Below are positions 44,354 through 52,521 of a stretch of 64,000 nt of DNA, piece by piece. The notes below the pieces were generated by a model that made no database searches, was not told where the DNA came from, and was given only the letters and a program-made list of their open reading frames with translations. The DNA is taken from assembly GCF_947487305.1 (NCBI RefSeq), contig NZ_CANKWH010000001.1, positions 310,001 to 374,000 on the forward strand. Direction: 5' to 3'. Source of the DNA: an uncultured Paracoccus sp. Lineage in GTDB: Bacteria > Pseudomonadota > Alphaproteobacteria > Rhodobacterales > Rhodobacteraceae. Every line of letters begins with the position of its first letter. Position 1 is the first letter of the stretch. Position numbers and translations under genes: made by a program.

Positions 44354-44372
44354 CCTCGGGAGGGACGGCAGA

Positions 44373-46160
44373 TCAGCCCGGCAGGACAAAGAACCAGTTC
44401 GCCCAGACCACGATGGTCGCGCCGAGGGCCAGCGCCAGATACGGCAGGACGCCCGCCTTGCGCTCGCCCAGCTCGCCGCCCTTGAGACCAAGGTCCTCCA
44501 GCGCCTCGGGCGGGAAGCGGCCGCCATCCTGCACGTAATGGCGATACCAGAAGACCGGCAGGATCAGCGCAGCGAAGATCACCCCCGACCACAGCGCGCC
44601 GGAATAGCCCCAGACCTTGGCCCCCGCGCCGAGGAACAGCGCGTTCACGAAGGCCAGCACGGTGTTCAGCCCGATCAGGAAGGTCGGCGCCTTCCACGGC
44701 CGGCGGATATGGCCCGAATCGATCCGGTGGATCCAGCCGGCGTTGAGGTTGAGGAAGTTGAAGGTCAGGTAGCCCACGTTCGAGATGGCGAGGACGTAGA
44801 AATAGCCACCCGCATCCGAAGCCAGCGCCAGCAGGAACAGGTTGAAGCCAAGATCGGTCCACATGGCATTGGTCGGTGCGCCATGCTCGTTCACATGGCC
44901 GAGGTAGCGCGGCAGCCAGCCATCGCGGGACCCCTGATAGAGCGTGCGCGACGACCCGGCCATGGCGGTCATGATCGCCAGAAAAAGCGCCATGATCATC
45001 AGGATGACGAAGATCTGGGTGACGATGTTCGAGGCGCTGACCATCGAGCCGAGCGCGGCGGCGATGCCGGTGCCATCGACGATCCCCGGCTCCAGCATCC
45101 CGGCGGCACCGAAGACGCCCTGGAACGAGAAGGGGATGAGGAAGAAGAAGACCATGCAGAGAAGGCCCGAGAAGAAGATGGCCTTGAACGTGTCCCGCGC
45201 CGGATCGCGCATCTCTGCGGTGTAGCAGACGGCGGTCTCGAAGCCATAGGTGGACCAGGCGGCGATATACATGGCGCCGAGAAACAGCGTCCAGCCGCCG
45301 ACATCCCAGCTGCCCCGGTCGCCGCCATAGGCGACCGAGGGCGGCACGATGTCGGTCACGTTCATGTAGTTGATCGAGCCGGTGACGATGGGCACGATGC
45401 CGACGAGGAACAGCGGCACCAGCACGATCACCGCCAGCACCTTCTGCGCGCTGGCCGTCGAGGCGATGCCGCGATGCTGGATGGCGAAGATGATCAGCAT
45501 CAGCACCGCGCCGATCACGAAGGTCGAGTTGAAATGCAGCGTGCCGAGGCCGGGAATGGTCAGGGCGAAGGCCTCCCAGTGGCGGATCGCCGGGGTCAGC
45601 GCCTCGACGGCCGCGGCGGTCGAGACGGCCGAGATGGCATCCGCCGGGCTGGTGCCGGCATGGGCGGCAAGGTAGTCGACGACCGGCTGGCTCTCGGCGG
45701 TGAACTGCGCGCCATTGGCCGCGACCCAGTCCAGCACCAGCTGGCTGTCGGCTGCGGGAATGGCAAACAGCGCGTTCAGCACGTAGCCGGCGGCGATGGC
45801 ACAGCCGAGCGACAGCACCGGCGACCAGGCGAACCAGTTGCACCAGACCGACAGCGGCGCGATGATCTTGGAATAGCGCAGCCAGGCCGTCGCGCCATAG
45901 ATCGAGGCGCCGCCCGACTTGTTGCCGAACATGCCGGCCATCTCGGCATAGGTGAAGGATTGCAGGAAGCCCATGCACATGGACAGCATCCAGACGACAT
46001 AGGCCGCCTGTCCCGCCACCCCGGCGATCCCGCCGATCGAGAACAGCACCAGAGGCGGCACGCCCGCCGCCACCCAGAAGGCGCCGCGCCAGTCCAGCGC
46101 CCGGTGCAGGCTGCCGCTTGGCGCCGCGCTCTCCGTGGACGCATTAATGTCCGTCGACAT
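44373..46160 (-). CDS. APC superfamily amino acid/amine permease
   Basis: A 595-residue membrane transporter with about 12 helices. The APC signature in helix 1 is seen as VAAGVPPLVLFSIGGIAGVAGQ; helix 3 has FTYAEMAGMFGNKSGGASIYG, and the helix 6 region has AAWSTYGFETAVCYTAEMRDP. It carries an unusually long periplasmic loop (about residues 140-190) between helices 3 and 4. The substrate may be an amino acid or an amine. ATG at 46160 follows GGAAACGAG. It faces away from the six-gene membrane-protein run; the 509-bp gap between them probably holds promoters for both. Confidence 0.86.
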   Translation of the reverse strand: MSTDINASTESAAPSGSLHRALDWRGAFWVAAGVPPLVLFSIGGIAGVAGQAAYVVWMLSMCMGFLQSFTYAEMAGMFGNKSGGASIYGATAWLRYSKIIAPLSVWCNWFAWSPVLSLGCAIAAGYVLNALFAIPAADSQLVLDWVAANGAQFTAESQPVVDYLAAHAGTSPADAISAVSTAAAVEALTPAIRHWEAFALTIPGLGTLHFNSTFVIGAVLMLIIFAIQHRGIASTASAQKVLAVIVLVPLFLVGIVPIVTGSINYMNVTDIVPPSVAYGGDRGSWDVGGWTLFLGAMYIAAWSTYGFETAVCYTAEMRDPARDTFKAIFFSGLLCMVFFFLIPFSFQGVFGAAGMLEPGIVDGTGIAAALGSMVSASNIVTQIFVILMIMALFLAIMTAMAGSSRTLYQGSRDGWLPRYLGHVNEHGAPTNAMWTDLGFNLFLLALASDAGGYFYVLAISNVGYLTFNFLNLNAGWIHRIDSGHIRRPWKAPTFLIGLNTVLAFVNALFLGAGAKVWGYSGALWSGVIFAALILPVFWYRHYVQDGGRFPPEALEDLGLKGGELGERKAGVLPYLALALGATIVVWANWFFVLPG

Positions 46161-46669
46161 CTCGTTTCCTTTCCCTGTTCTGGACGGATTGGCCGATCTT
46201 GCGCCGGCGATCCCGCGGCTTCATTGGCGTTGCGCAGGGCATGTCCTGTCGCTGGCGGCGCGTGTGCCGCCTGCCGGACAATCTGCCGCAAGACCGTCCA
46301 TTCTCAAAGAAAAATTTTGCCTAATAAGAAACATTCATTCATTTCAATGTAATTCCTGTCCGCTCGGCCCACGCCGGACCACCCGGCGTGAGAGCCGTCG
46401 TCTGCGGATTCGCGCAGGGCGATCCGACCGCGAATTGATCGCCGCCGAATCTGCCTTCCGTTTGGGCATCCGCCGGATTCGCCCCTGCAAATGCTGGCCC
46501 GCGCAACGCAAGACACCGCCGGATTCGCCCCAAACGACCCGCCCGGACTCAGTTGAAACTTGACAAAAAGCCCGACAGCGAGTTTCCTATCCGTTAAAAA
46601 AGTTGATTGCAGAATAAGTCATTGGCCGCCGAACGCGGCCGGAACGTGATCGACAGACCGGGAGGAACC
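46161..46669. promoter_or_regulatory. 509-bp divergent intergenic region with direct repeats
   Basis: No gene is supported. The stretch holds two identical 16-base direct repeats CCGCCGGATTCGCCCC at 46470-46485 and 46516-46531, and a partial third (GGATTCGC at 46406-46413). An AT-rich part (46300-46350) contains a possible minus-strand promoter (TTGAAA, 15 bases, TATTAG). Towards the plus-strand genes, TTGACA (46560-46565) is a good -35 box followed after 17 bases by TTTCCT, a weak -10. The repeats upstream of this box may bind an activator. Confidence 0.45.
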
Positions 46670-46957
46670 ATGTCTGACCTGCAAGCACGCATCGAAAGGA
46701 TGCATCGACGCGACGTGACCGTTGCCTGGGCCTTCGTGCTGGGATTGTGGCTGGCGATGGGCTTCGTCGCGCTGGCGACCTGGAGCCTCGCCCCGACGGC
46801 GGCGGCGCGGACCGTGCTGCTGATCGGCGGCGCAACGGTGCTGGTGTTCAACACCGCCGCGATCATGGCGATGCTGAAGCATTACCGCGAGGACCGCGAT
46901 TTCATGTACGGGCTCGACATCAAGTTCCTCGACGCCGCCCGCGCGGCCAGGGGTTAA
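46670..46957 (+). CDS. Small two-helix membrane protein, first gene of the permease operon
   Basis: A 95-residue protein with two hydrophobic helices (about 20-40 and 47-67). A basic/amphipathic N-terminus (MSDLQARIERMHRRDVTVA) precedes them, and the cytoplasmic tail KHYREDRDFMYGLDIKFLDAARAARG follows. No family is recognised. The ATG follows GGAGGAACC. It leads a run of six same-strand genes with gaps of a few bases, all membrane proteins, so it is probably an accessory subunit of the permease encoded three genes on. Confidence 0.72.
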   Translation: MSDLQARIERMHRRDVTVAWAFVLGLWLAMGFVALATWSLAPTAAARTVLLIGGATVLVFNTAAIMAMLKHYREDRDFMYGLDIKFLDAARAARG

Positions 46958-46960
46958 GCC

Positions 46961-47347
46961 ATGGCCCGCTATACCCCACCCGTGCAAAGCAAGTTCGGCC
47001 AGATCACCGACGTGATCGTGCTGCTGCTTCTGACCGTCGGCGCGCTCTACATCCCGCTGTGGCTGGGGCTGGCCGGCAGCGCCAAGACCGCGAATGTGCC
47101 GGAAAACCCGACCTGGGAATCGCTCGGCCAGAACCCGGTCATGGTCGAGAAATGGAACCAGCTGGGCTATGCCGATCCGGCCTCGGCGGCCGAGTTGATC
47201 ACCGCGCGCTTCGACTATTCCTTCTCGATCGCCAGCCTCGTGGTGATGATCGTCGTCATCGTCGGCTATTACGCGATCATGCTGAAACTGTCGGAAAAGG
47301 AATACCGCGACGTCATCGCCGAGAAATTCGGCGAGAGCCGGAGCTGA
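46961..47347 (+). CDS. Small two-helix membrane protein, second gene of the operon
   Basis: A 128-residue protein: helix 1 about 17-40 (ITDVIVLLLLTVGALYIPLWLGLA), a periplasmic loop of about 50 residues rich in Trp, Asn and Pro, and helix 2 about 88-112 (FSIASLVVMIVVIVGYYAIM), then a charged tail with KEYRDVIAEKFGE. No signal peptide. No family recognised. It begins 3 bp after the preceding stop. Confidence 0.72.
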   Translation: MARYTPPVQSKFGQITDVIVLLLLTVGALYIPLWLGLAGSAKTANVPENPTWESLGQNPVMVEKWNQLGYADPASAAELITARFDYSFSIASLVVMIVVIVGYYAIMLKLSEKEYRDVIAEKFGESRS

Positions 47348-47357
47348 GGAGCGGAAC

Positions 47358-47525
47358 ATGGACCTGTGGGACTTCATGGAACTGGCGGCCTGGGCGGCTT
47401 CGGCTGTCCTCGGCGTCATCATCGTGCGCGACTGGATCAAGACCGACAGCAGCTATTCCGAAGAGGTGCTGACCTCGTCGCGGGAAGGCGAGCTCGAGGC
47501 GATGACCGAAGAGCACAAGGGCTGA
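47358..47525 (+). CDS. 55-residue single-helix membrane protein
   Basis: A tiny gene between the two-helix protein and the permease. The product begins MDLWDFMELAAWAASAVLGV and has one membrane helix (about 7-25), followed by an acidic cytoplasmic tail (IKTDSSYSEEVL..., EGELEAMTEEHKG). The ATG follows GAGGAGCGG, a clear ribosome binding site, and the stop lies 9 bp before the permease ATG. Its spacing, start signal and codon use match its neighbours, so it is likely real. Single-span mini-proteins of this kind are often small subunits of transporters. Confidence 0.68.
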   Translation: MDLWDFMELAAWAASAVLGVIIVRDWIKTDSSYSEEVLTSSREGELEAMTEEHKG

Positions 47526-47534
47526 GAGGGCAGG

Positions 47535-48950
47535 ATGGCCGAATTCGACATCACTTCGAAGACGATGGACGGCATGGGCCCGCATGGCACCAATGTCGGC
47601 CTGTTGCGCGTGCTGGGCCCGGCCCATGTCTGGGCGCTTGGCGTCGGCATCGTCCTGGTCGGCGAATACATGGGCTGGAACATTGCCGTGGGCAAGGGCG
47701 GCGCCTATGCGGCGCTGATCGCCTGCTGGTTCGCCGGGCTGCTGTATTCCTGCGTCGCCATGATCGACAGCGAAGTGACCTCGACCGTCGCGGCGGCGGG
47801 CGGGCAATACACGCAGGCCAAGCATATCGTCGGCCCGCTGATGGCCTTCAATGTCGGGCTATACCTGGTCTTTGCCTATACCATGCTCGAGGCCGCCAAT
47901 GCGATTACCGTGGGCTTCCTGATCGACACCGTGGCGGTCATGACCGGGCATGAGGGCCTGGACCAGCGGCCCTTCATCGTGCTGGCGATCATGTTCCTCG
48001 CCTGGTTGAACTATCGCGGGGTTCTGGCGACGCTGACCTTCAGCCTTGTCATCACCGCCATCGCCTTCAGCGCCATCCTGATCCTGTTCTTCGCCACCTC
48101 GCCGATCTTCGGCAGCGACGTGCTGCAGCACCGGGCGTTGATGACCGACCTGCCCTATGGCTGGCTGGGCGTGCTGGCGGCGATGCATTTCGGGCTGTGG
48201 TATTACCTCGGGATCGAGGGCACCACACAGGCCGCCGAAGAGGTCCGCTCGCCCGCCCGCGCCCTGCCCTTCGGCACGCTGGCCGGGATCATGACGCTGC
48301 TGATCGCGGCGACCCTGACCTGGTATGTCTGCGTCGGCCTGATGCCCTGGGAATATCTCGGCCAGGCGGGGGTGCCGCTGTTCGACGCCGCGCGGCTGTC
48401 GGGCTCGACGGCGCTGATGGTGCTTCTGGGCATCGGCACGCTGTTCGCCACGCTGGCCTCGGCCAATGGCTGCATCAACGACGCCTCGCGCGCCTGGTTC
48501 GCCATGGGGCGCGACCACTACCTGCCCTCTTGGTTCGGCGCCGTGCACCCGGTCTATCGCACGCCCTATCGCTCGATCATCTTCCTCGTGCCGATCGCGC
48601 TGATCTTTGCCCTTGGCGCGCCGCTGGATCAGGTGATCACCTTCTCGATCCTGTCGGGCCTTCTGGAATACACCTTCATGCCGATCAACGTGATCATGTT
48701 CCGCCGGAAATGGCCGCTCGGCTCGATCAAGCGCGGCTATCAGCATCCGTTCCACCCGGTCCCGGCCGTCGTGCTGCTGTGCCTCTGCGGCATCGCCTTC
48801 TTCGCGGTGTTCCTTGGCTACGGCACCCAGCTTGTGGCGATGATCTCGTTCTACGTCATCGTCTCGCTGTGGTTCCATTTCCGCCGCTATCGCTATGTCC
48901 GCCGGGCGGCACAGTTCACCATGCCCTGGCCGCGTCCGCAGGGCTATTGA
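47535..48950 (+). CDS. APC-family permease (ethanolamine-permease-like)
   Basis: A 471-residue transporter with 12 helices. The helix-1 region is AHVWALGVGIVLVGEYMGWNIAVGKGG, where the GEYMGWN stretch resembles ethanolamine permeases (EAT), and AAAGGQYTQAKHIVGPLMAF follows. Helix 6 carries YYLGIEGTTQAAEEVRSP, and SANGCINDASRAWFAMGRDHYLP lies further on. EAT-type carriers move small amines, so a methylated amine or ethanolamine-like substrate is plausible. It is the central gene of a six-gene run with three preceding small membrane proteins; two unknown genes follow. Confidence 0.85.
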   Translation: MAEFDITSKTMDGMGPHGTNVGLLRVLGPAHVWALGVGIVLVGEYMGWNIAVGKGGAYAALIACWFAGLLYSCVAMIDSEVTSTVAAAGGQYTQAKHIVGPLMAFNVGLYLVFAYTMLEAANAITVGFLIDTVAVMTGHEGLDQRPFIVLAIMFLAWLNYRGVLATLTFSLVITAIAFSAILILFFATSPIFGSDVLQHRALMTDLPYGWLGVLAAMHFGLWYYLGIEGTTQAAEEVRSPARALPFGTLAGIMTLLIAATLTWYVCVGLMPWEYLGQAGVPLFDAARLSGSTALMVLLGIGTLFATLASANGCINDASRAWFAMGRDHYLPSWFGAVHPVYRTPYRSIIFLVPIALIFALGAPLDQVITFSILSGLLEYTFMPINVIMFRRKWPLGSIKRGYQHPFHPVPAVVLLCLCGIAFFAVFLGYGTQLVAMISFYVIVSLWFHFRRYRYVRRAAQFTMPWPRPQGY

Positions 48951-48968
48951 GCGGGCAGAAAGGCCGGG

Positions 48969-49667
48969 ATGGAACAGCTTGGACTGGGACTTCTGGGGAC
49001 CGGACTGGGGGCGGGGCTCGCGCTGCTGGCCCACCAGACCCTGCGCGCGGGGCGGGCGCGCATGGCCGGGCGGCGCGCCTATTTCGACCATTGCGCCGAG
49101 GGGCTGGTCACGCCGCGCCGGGGCGAGGGCAGTGCCGGCTTTCCGCGACTGGCCGGCTACCATGGCGGGGCCGAGTTCGATCTGCAGGCGGTGCCCGACA
49201 CGCTGACCTTTCGCAAGCTGCCTGCGCTCTGGGTGCTGGTCACGCTGCCGGTGCAGCTGCCGCTTCGCGCCACGCTGGACCTGATGATCCGGCCCACCGG
49301 GGTCGAGCCCTTCTCGCACTTCCACAGCCTGCCCGACCAGATCACCCCGCCCCCCGGCTTCCCCGAGGATTGCGCCCTGCGCAGCGACGCGCCCGAGGCG
49401 CTGCCGCCCGAGGACATCCTCGCCCCCCATCTGGGCCTCTTCGCGGATGACAGCGTCAAGGAGCTGATCCTTTCGCCCAAGGGCCTCAGGATCACCTTTC
49501 TGGCCGATGAGGCGAACCGGGGCCGCTATCTCATCTTCCGCGATGCCGAACTGGGCGGCACGCCCCTGCCCTTCGCCCGCATCCTGCCGCATCTCGACAC
49601 CCTCCTGTCGCTGCGCCGCGACCTGCTGGCCCGGCTCGCCCCGCCCCTCGCGCGGGCCGCCGGATGA
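48969..49667 (+). CDS. Membrane-associated protein of unknown function
   Basis: A 232-residue protein. The N-terminal segment LGLGLLGTGLGAGLALLAHQTL is a membrane anchor, and LPALWVLVTLPVQLPL (about 88-103) is a second hydrophobic stretch. The rest is soluble, with a Pro-rich loop (LPDQITPPPGFPEDC) and alternating strands (KELILSPKGLRITFLADEANRGRYLIFRDAELG). No family is recognised. It follows the permease by 18 bp and overlaps the next gene by 4 bp (ATGA). Confidence 0.7.
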   Translation: MEQLGLGLLGTGLGAGLALLAHQTLRAGRARMAGRRAYFDHCAEGLVTPRRGEGSAGFPRLAGYHGGAEFDLQAVPDTLTFRKLPALWVLVTLPVQLPLRATLDLMIRPTGVEPFSHFHSLPDQITPPPGFPEDCALRSDAPEALPPEDILAPHLGLFADDSVKELILSPKGLRITFLADEANRGRYLIFRDAELGGTPLPFARILPHLDTLLSLRRDLLARLAPPLARAAG

Positions 49668-49936
49668 CCAAGCCGCCCCTCAACCCGCGCCTGATCCTTG
49701 CCACGGCGCTGATCCTGCCCGGCACCGGGCAGGTGCTGAACCGTCAGCCGGTGCGCGGGCTGATGTTCCTGTTCTTCATCCTGCTGCTGGGCGGCTACAC
49801 GCTGAAGACGGCGGCGCCCGAGGTCTCGATCATCGGCAAGCTGTCGGGCGGGATCTTCGTCTATGCCATGTCGATCTTCGACGCCTACAAGCAGGCGCGC
49901 ATCCGCACCGAGGTCTGGCGGCATCACCATCGCTGA
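49664..49936 (+). CDS. Small membrane protein, last gene of the permease operon
   Basis: A 90-residue protein: LILATALILPGTGQVLNRQPVRGLMFLFFILLLGGYT with two hydrophobic helices, then a third short hydrophobic segment (KLSGGIFVYAMSIFDAY) and a basic/His tail (ARIRTEVWRHHHR). The P-G-T/L-GQ...R.xxG pattern between helices resembles TM2-like proteins. The start overlaps the preceding stop. It converges with tdm, leaving 15 bp between. Confidence 0.7.
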   Translation: MTKPPLNPRLILATALILPGTGQVLNRQPVRGLMFLFFILLLGGYTLKTAAPEVSIIGKLSGGIFVYAMSIFDAYKQARIRTEVWRHHHR

Positions 49937-49951
49937 CGCCGCCCGGCACTG

Positions 49952-52318
49952 TCAGTAATTGCCCTTCACCCGCTCCTTCGTGGGGTCGAAATGCGGAAAG
50001 GGCACGACCGTCGCCAGCAGGCGCTTCTGATCGCCGTCCAGCCGCCCGACCTCGAGCCGCGTTCCTGGCTCGGCATGGGTCACATCGACCCGCGCCAGCG
50101 CAATGACCTTGCCGAGGATGGGTGATTTCACCGCCGAGGTGACGACGCCGATCTGCGGCTTGCCGACATGCACGCAATCGCCGGGGGTCGGCACGATGCC
50201 GCCATCGAGATCCAGCCCGACCAGCTTTTTCTGCGGGTTGGCCTTGCGCGCCTCCAGCGCGGCGCGGCCGATGAAATCGTCGCTCTTGCCCTTCAGCGGC
50301 ACGGCGAAGCCGATCCCGGCCTCCATCGGGTCGGTCTGGTCGTCGAATTCCGAGCCGGCAAAGATCAGCCCGGACTCGATCCTCAGCATGTTCAGCGCCT
50401 TCAGCCCCAGCGGGATCATCCCCATCGGCTCGCCCACCGCCCAGATCGCATCGAAGATCTCGGTCGCGTCCTTTGGATGGCAGAAGACCTCGTAACCCAA
50501 TTCGCCCGAATAGCCGGTGCGGCTGAGGACCAGCGGCGGGCCGTCGAAACCGTTCAGGCGGCCAATGGTCAGGCGGAACCAGCCCAGCTCCTCGACCGTG
50601 GGCTGCGCCGGCGGGGTCCAGATCACCTCTTTCAGGATGTCCCGCGACAAGGGGCCCTGCACCGCGATGTTGCAATGATGGTCGGTCGAGCCGCGCACCC
50701 AGACGTTCAGCCCGCGCTCGACCGCCTGCTTGCGCAGCCACAGTCCCGACTGGTCATTGCCGCCGATCCAGCGGAAATTCATCTCGCCAAGGCGGAACAC
50801 CGTGCCATCGTCGATCATGCCGCCATGGTCATAGCACATGGCGGTATAGACGATGCCGCCCACCGGCAGCTTCTTCATGTCGCGGGTGACGCAGAGTTGC
50901 ATCAGCGCCTCGGCATCGGGGCCAGTCACCTCGTATTTGCGCAGCGGCGACAGGTCCATCACCACCGCCTTCTCGCGCGCCGCCCAGTATTCGGCGGTGG
51001 CGCCGTGACTGGTCATCTCGTTCGGAAGCCAATAGCCGTTATACTCGACGAAATTGCGGGTATGGCGCGCAAAGCAGTCGTGAAATCCGGTTTTCCTGGT
51101 CTCTTCCAAATCAGCCCCCGGGGTTTTGCGCCAGCCAATGGAGCGCTTGAACTCTTCGGTCTTGTCATAGGTCCGCACCTGGATGTCGGTCGGGTTCCAG
51201 CCATTGGCCGGATCGATGTCGCAGGGACAGGCGGTCGAGATGCACACGAGATCGGTCAGAGCCCTGAGCAGGACATAATCCCCCGGCCGCGACCACGGAT
51301 CGTCCATGCCGATCGCATGGCTGTCATCCAGAAGCGTGTTGAAGAAATAGTTGATCGCCGGCCAGCCGCCGCGCGGGCGGATGCCGAACTTCGACAGCGC
51401 GGCATTGATGTTGTCCGAACAGTTGACATGCCCCGGATAGCCCAGATCGGCATAATAGCGCCCGGTGCAGGCGAGGCCGAAGGTGTCATGCCGCCCGATC
51501 GTGTCCTGCACGATCTCCAGCAGCGGCTCGTGATCGACGGTGAAGTATTTCGAGTTGAGCCCCGGCATCGGGTAAAGCGAGCCCATCAGCGAGCGGGTCG
51601 TGGTCGGGTCGATCTCGCGCTCCAGCCCCTTGTCCAGCGCGCGCAGCGAGAAAGCCTGAAAGTCCGAGCATTCGCGGCCCTTCACGTCGAGGATCTGGAT
51701 ATATTGCCCGGCTTTCACCTCATAGGGCACGGCCTGACCGGGCAGGATGTTCAGGTCGATCAAGGGATCGGCCAGAGGATCGGGCGCGACCAGCTGGTCC
51801 TTTCCAGCCGGCATCGTGGCGCGGCGGATATACAGCACCACATCGGTCGGCGCCCATTGCTCCTGCGGCTCCATCGGGCCACCGGCGGCGCAGACGATCA
51901 GCAAGCCATCGACCGAACTGGTGAAGCTGGCCTGATCGCCGGGGCGCGAACCCTCGGCAAAGACCAGCGTGCCATCGGCGCGGCCCAGATCGAAACCGGA
52001 TTTCTCCAGCGCGCGGACGACCTTGCGGCCCGAGGGGTCGCGGATCAGCGCCTCTTTCAGCCCTTCCGGATCGCGCCCGCCCTCGGCCCCGATCATCCCC
52101 GCATCCGAGCGGCCGTCATGGGCAAAGACCACCATCTCCACCGGTTGCAGCCCCTCGCGGTCCTGGATGGTGATCTCGTCGCCCTTGAAGATCGGCACCG
52201 CCCGGCTGCCGCCCCCCGGCACCGGATGACGTTCCACCCCCGGCGGCAGAACCGGCAGGCCGGGGACCAGCACCCCGGCCCGTTCGAACGGCGTCTCGAA
52301 AAGCAAGGACTGGCTCAT
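49952..52318 (-). CDS. tdm: Trimethylamine N-oxide demethylase
   Basis: Tdm cleaves TMAO to dimethylamine and formaldehyde. The 788-residue protein has an N-terminal pair of DUF1989-type domains (about 1-390), rich in conserved cysteines (GRECSDFQAFS, GLACTGRYYADLG, HVNCSDN, CISTACPCDIDPANGWNPTDIQV) that bind the catalytic zinc in the family, and a C-terminal GcvT-like tetrahydrofolate domain (about 400-788; LSRTGYSGELGYEVF, LGLKALNMLRIESGL). THF presumably captures the formaldehyde. I use the ATG at 52318, eight bases after GGAG. It is divergent from the LysR gene. Confidence 0.94.
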   Translation of the reverse strand: MSQSLLFETPFERAGVLVPGLPVLPPGVERHPVPGGGSRAVPIFKGDEITIQDREGLQPVEMVVFAHDGRSDAGMIGAEGGRDPEGLKEALIRDPSGRKVVRALEKSGFDLGRADGTLVFAEGSRPGDQASFTSSVDGLLIVCAAGGPMEPQEQWAPTDVVLYIRRATMPAGKDQLVAPDPLADPLIDLNILPGQAVPYEVKAGQYIQILDVKGRECSDFQAFSLRALDKGLEREIDPTTTRSLMGSLYPMPGLNSKYFTVDHEPLLEIVQDTIGRHDTFGLACTGRYYADLGYPGHVNCSDNINAALSKFGIRPRGGWPAINYFFNTLLDDSHAIGMDDPWSRPGDYVLLRALTDLVCISTACPCDIDPANGWNPTDIQVRTYDKTEEFKRSIGWRKTPGADLEETRKTGFHDCFARHTRNFVEYNGYWLPNEMTSHGATAEYWAAREKAVVMDLSPLRKYEVTGPDAEALMQLCVTRDMKKLPVGGIVYTAMCYDHGGMIDDGTVFRLGEMNFRWIGGNDQSGLWLRKQAVERGLNVWVRGSTDHHCNIAVQGPLSRDILKEVIWTPPAQPTVEELGWFRLTIGRLNGFDGPPLVLSRTGYSGELGYEVFCHPKDATEIFDAIWAVGEPMGMIPLGLKALNMLRIESGLIFAGSEFDDQTDPMEAGIGFAVPLKGKSDDFIGRAALEARKANPQKKLVGLDLDGGIVPTPGDCVHVGKPQIGVVTSAVKSPILGKVIALARVDVTHAEPGTRLEVGRLDGDQKRLLATVVPFPHFDPTKERVKGNY

Positions 52319-52424
52319 CACCGGGACTCCAATGCGTCAAATCAGCTTCGCCGCCGCAGCGGGTCCACCCACTATGGCCGAGGAGGGTGCCGAACCCTGC
52401 GAAGAATATTGGCGGTCCTTGCCG

Positions 52425-52435
52425 CTAATTTTTAG
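52425..52435. promoter_or_regulatory. Small palindrome between tdm and the LysR gene
   Basis: CTAA-TTT-TTAG is a perfect 4-bp-arm palindrome in the 203-bp divergent gap between tdm and a LysR regulator. LysR proteins often bind AT-rich palindromes between themselves and their target. The site is short, so confidence is low. Confidence 0.3.
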
Positions 52436-52521
52436 TGCCAAAAGCACCTGTATCTTCTAGCCTCGGGCGGGTTTACCGGAGCTGCGGACAGGGCCGCGGG
52501 TCGCAGGAAGGACAGCAGGGA

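Noticed and set aside
52408..52440. Sigma-54 promoter upstream of tdm
   Set aside because: A TGGCAC on the minus strand is present, but the matching -12 element (TTGC) is not at the required distance.
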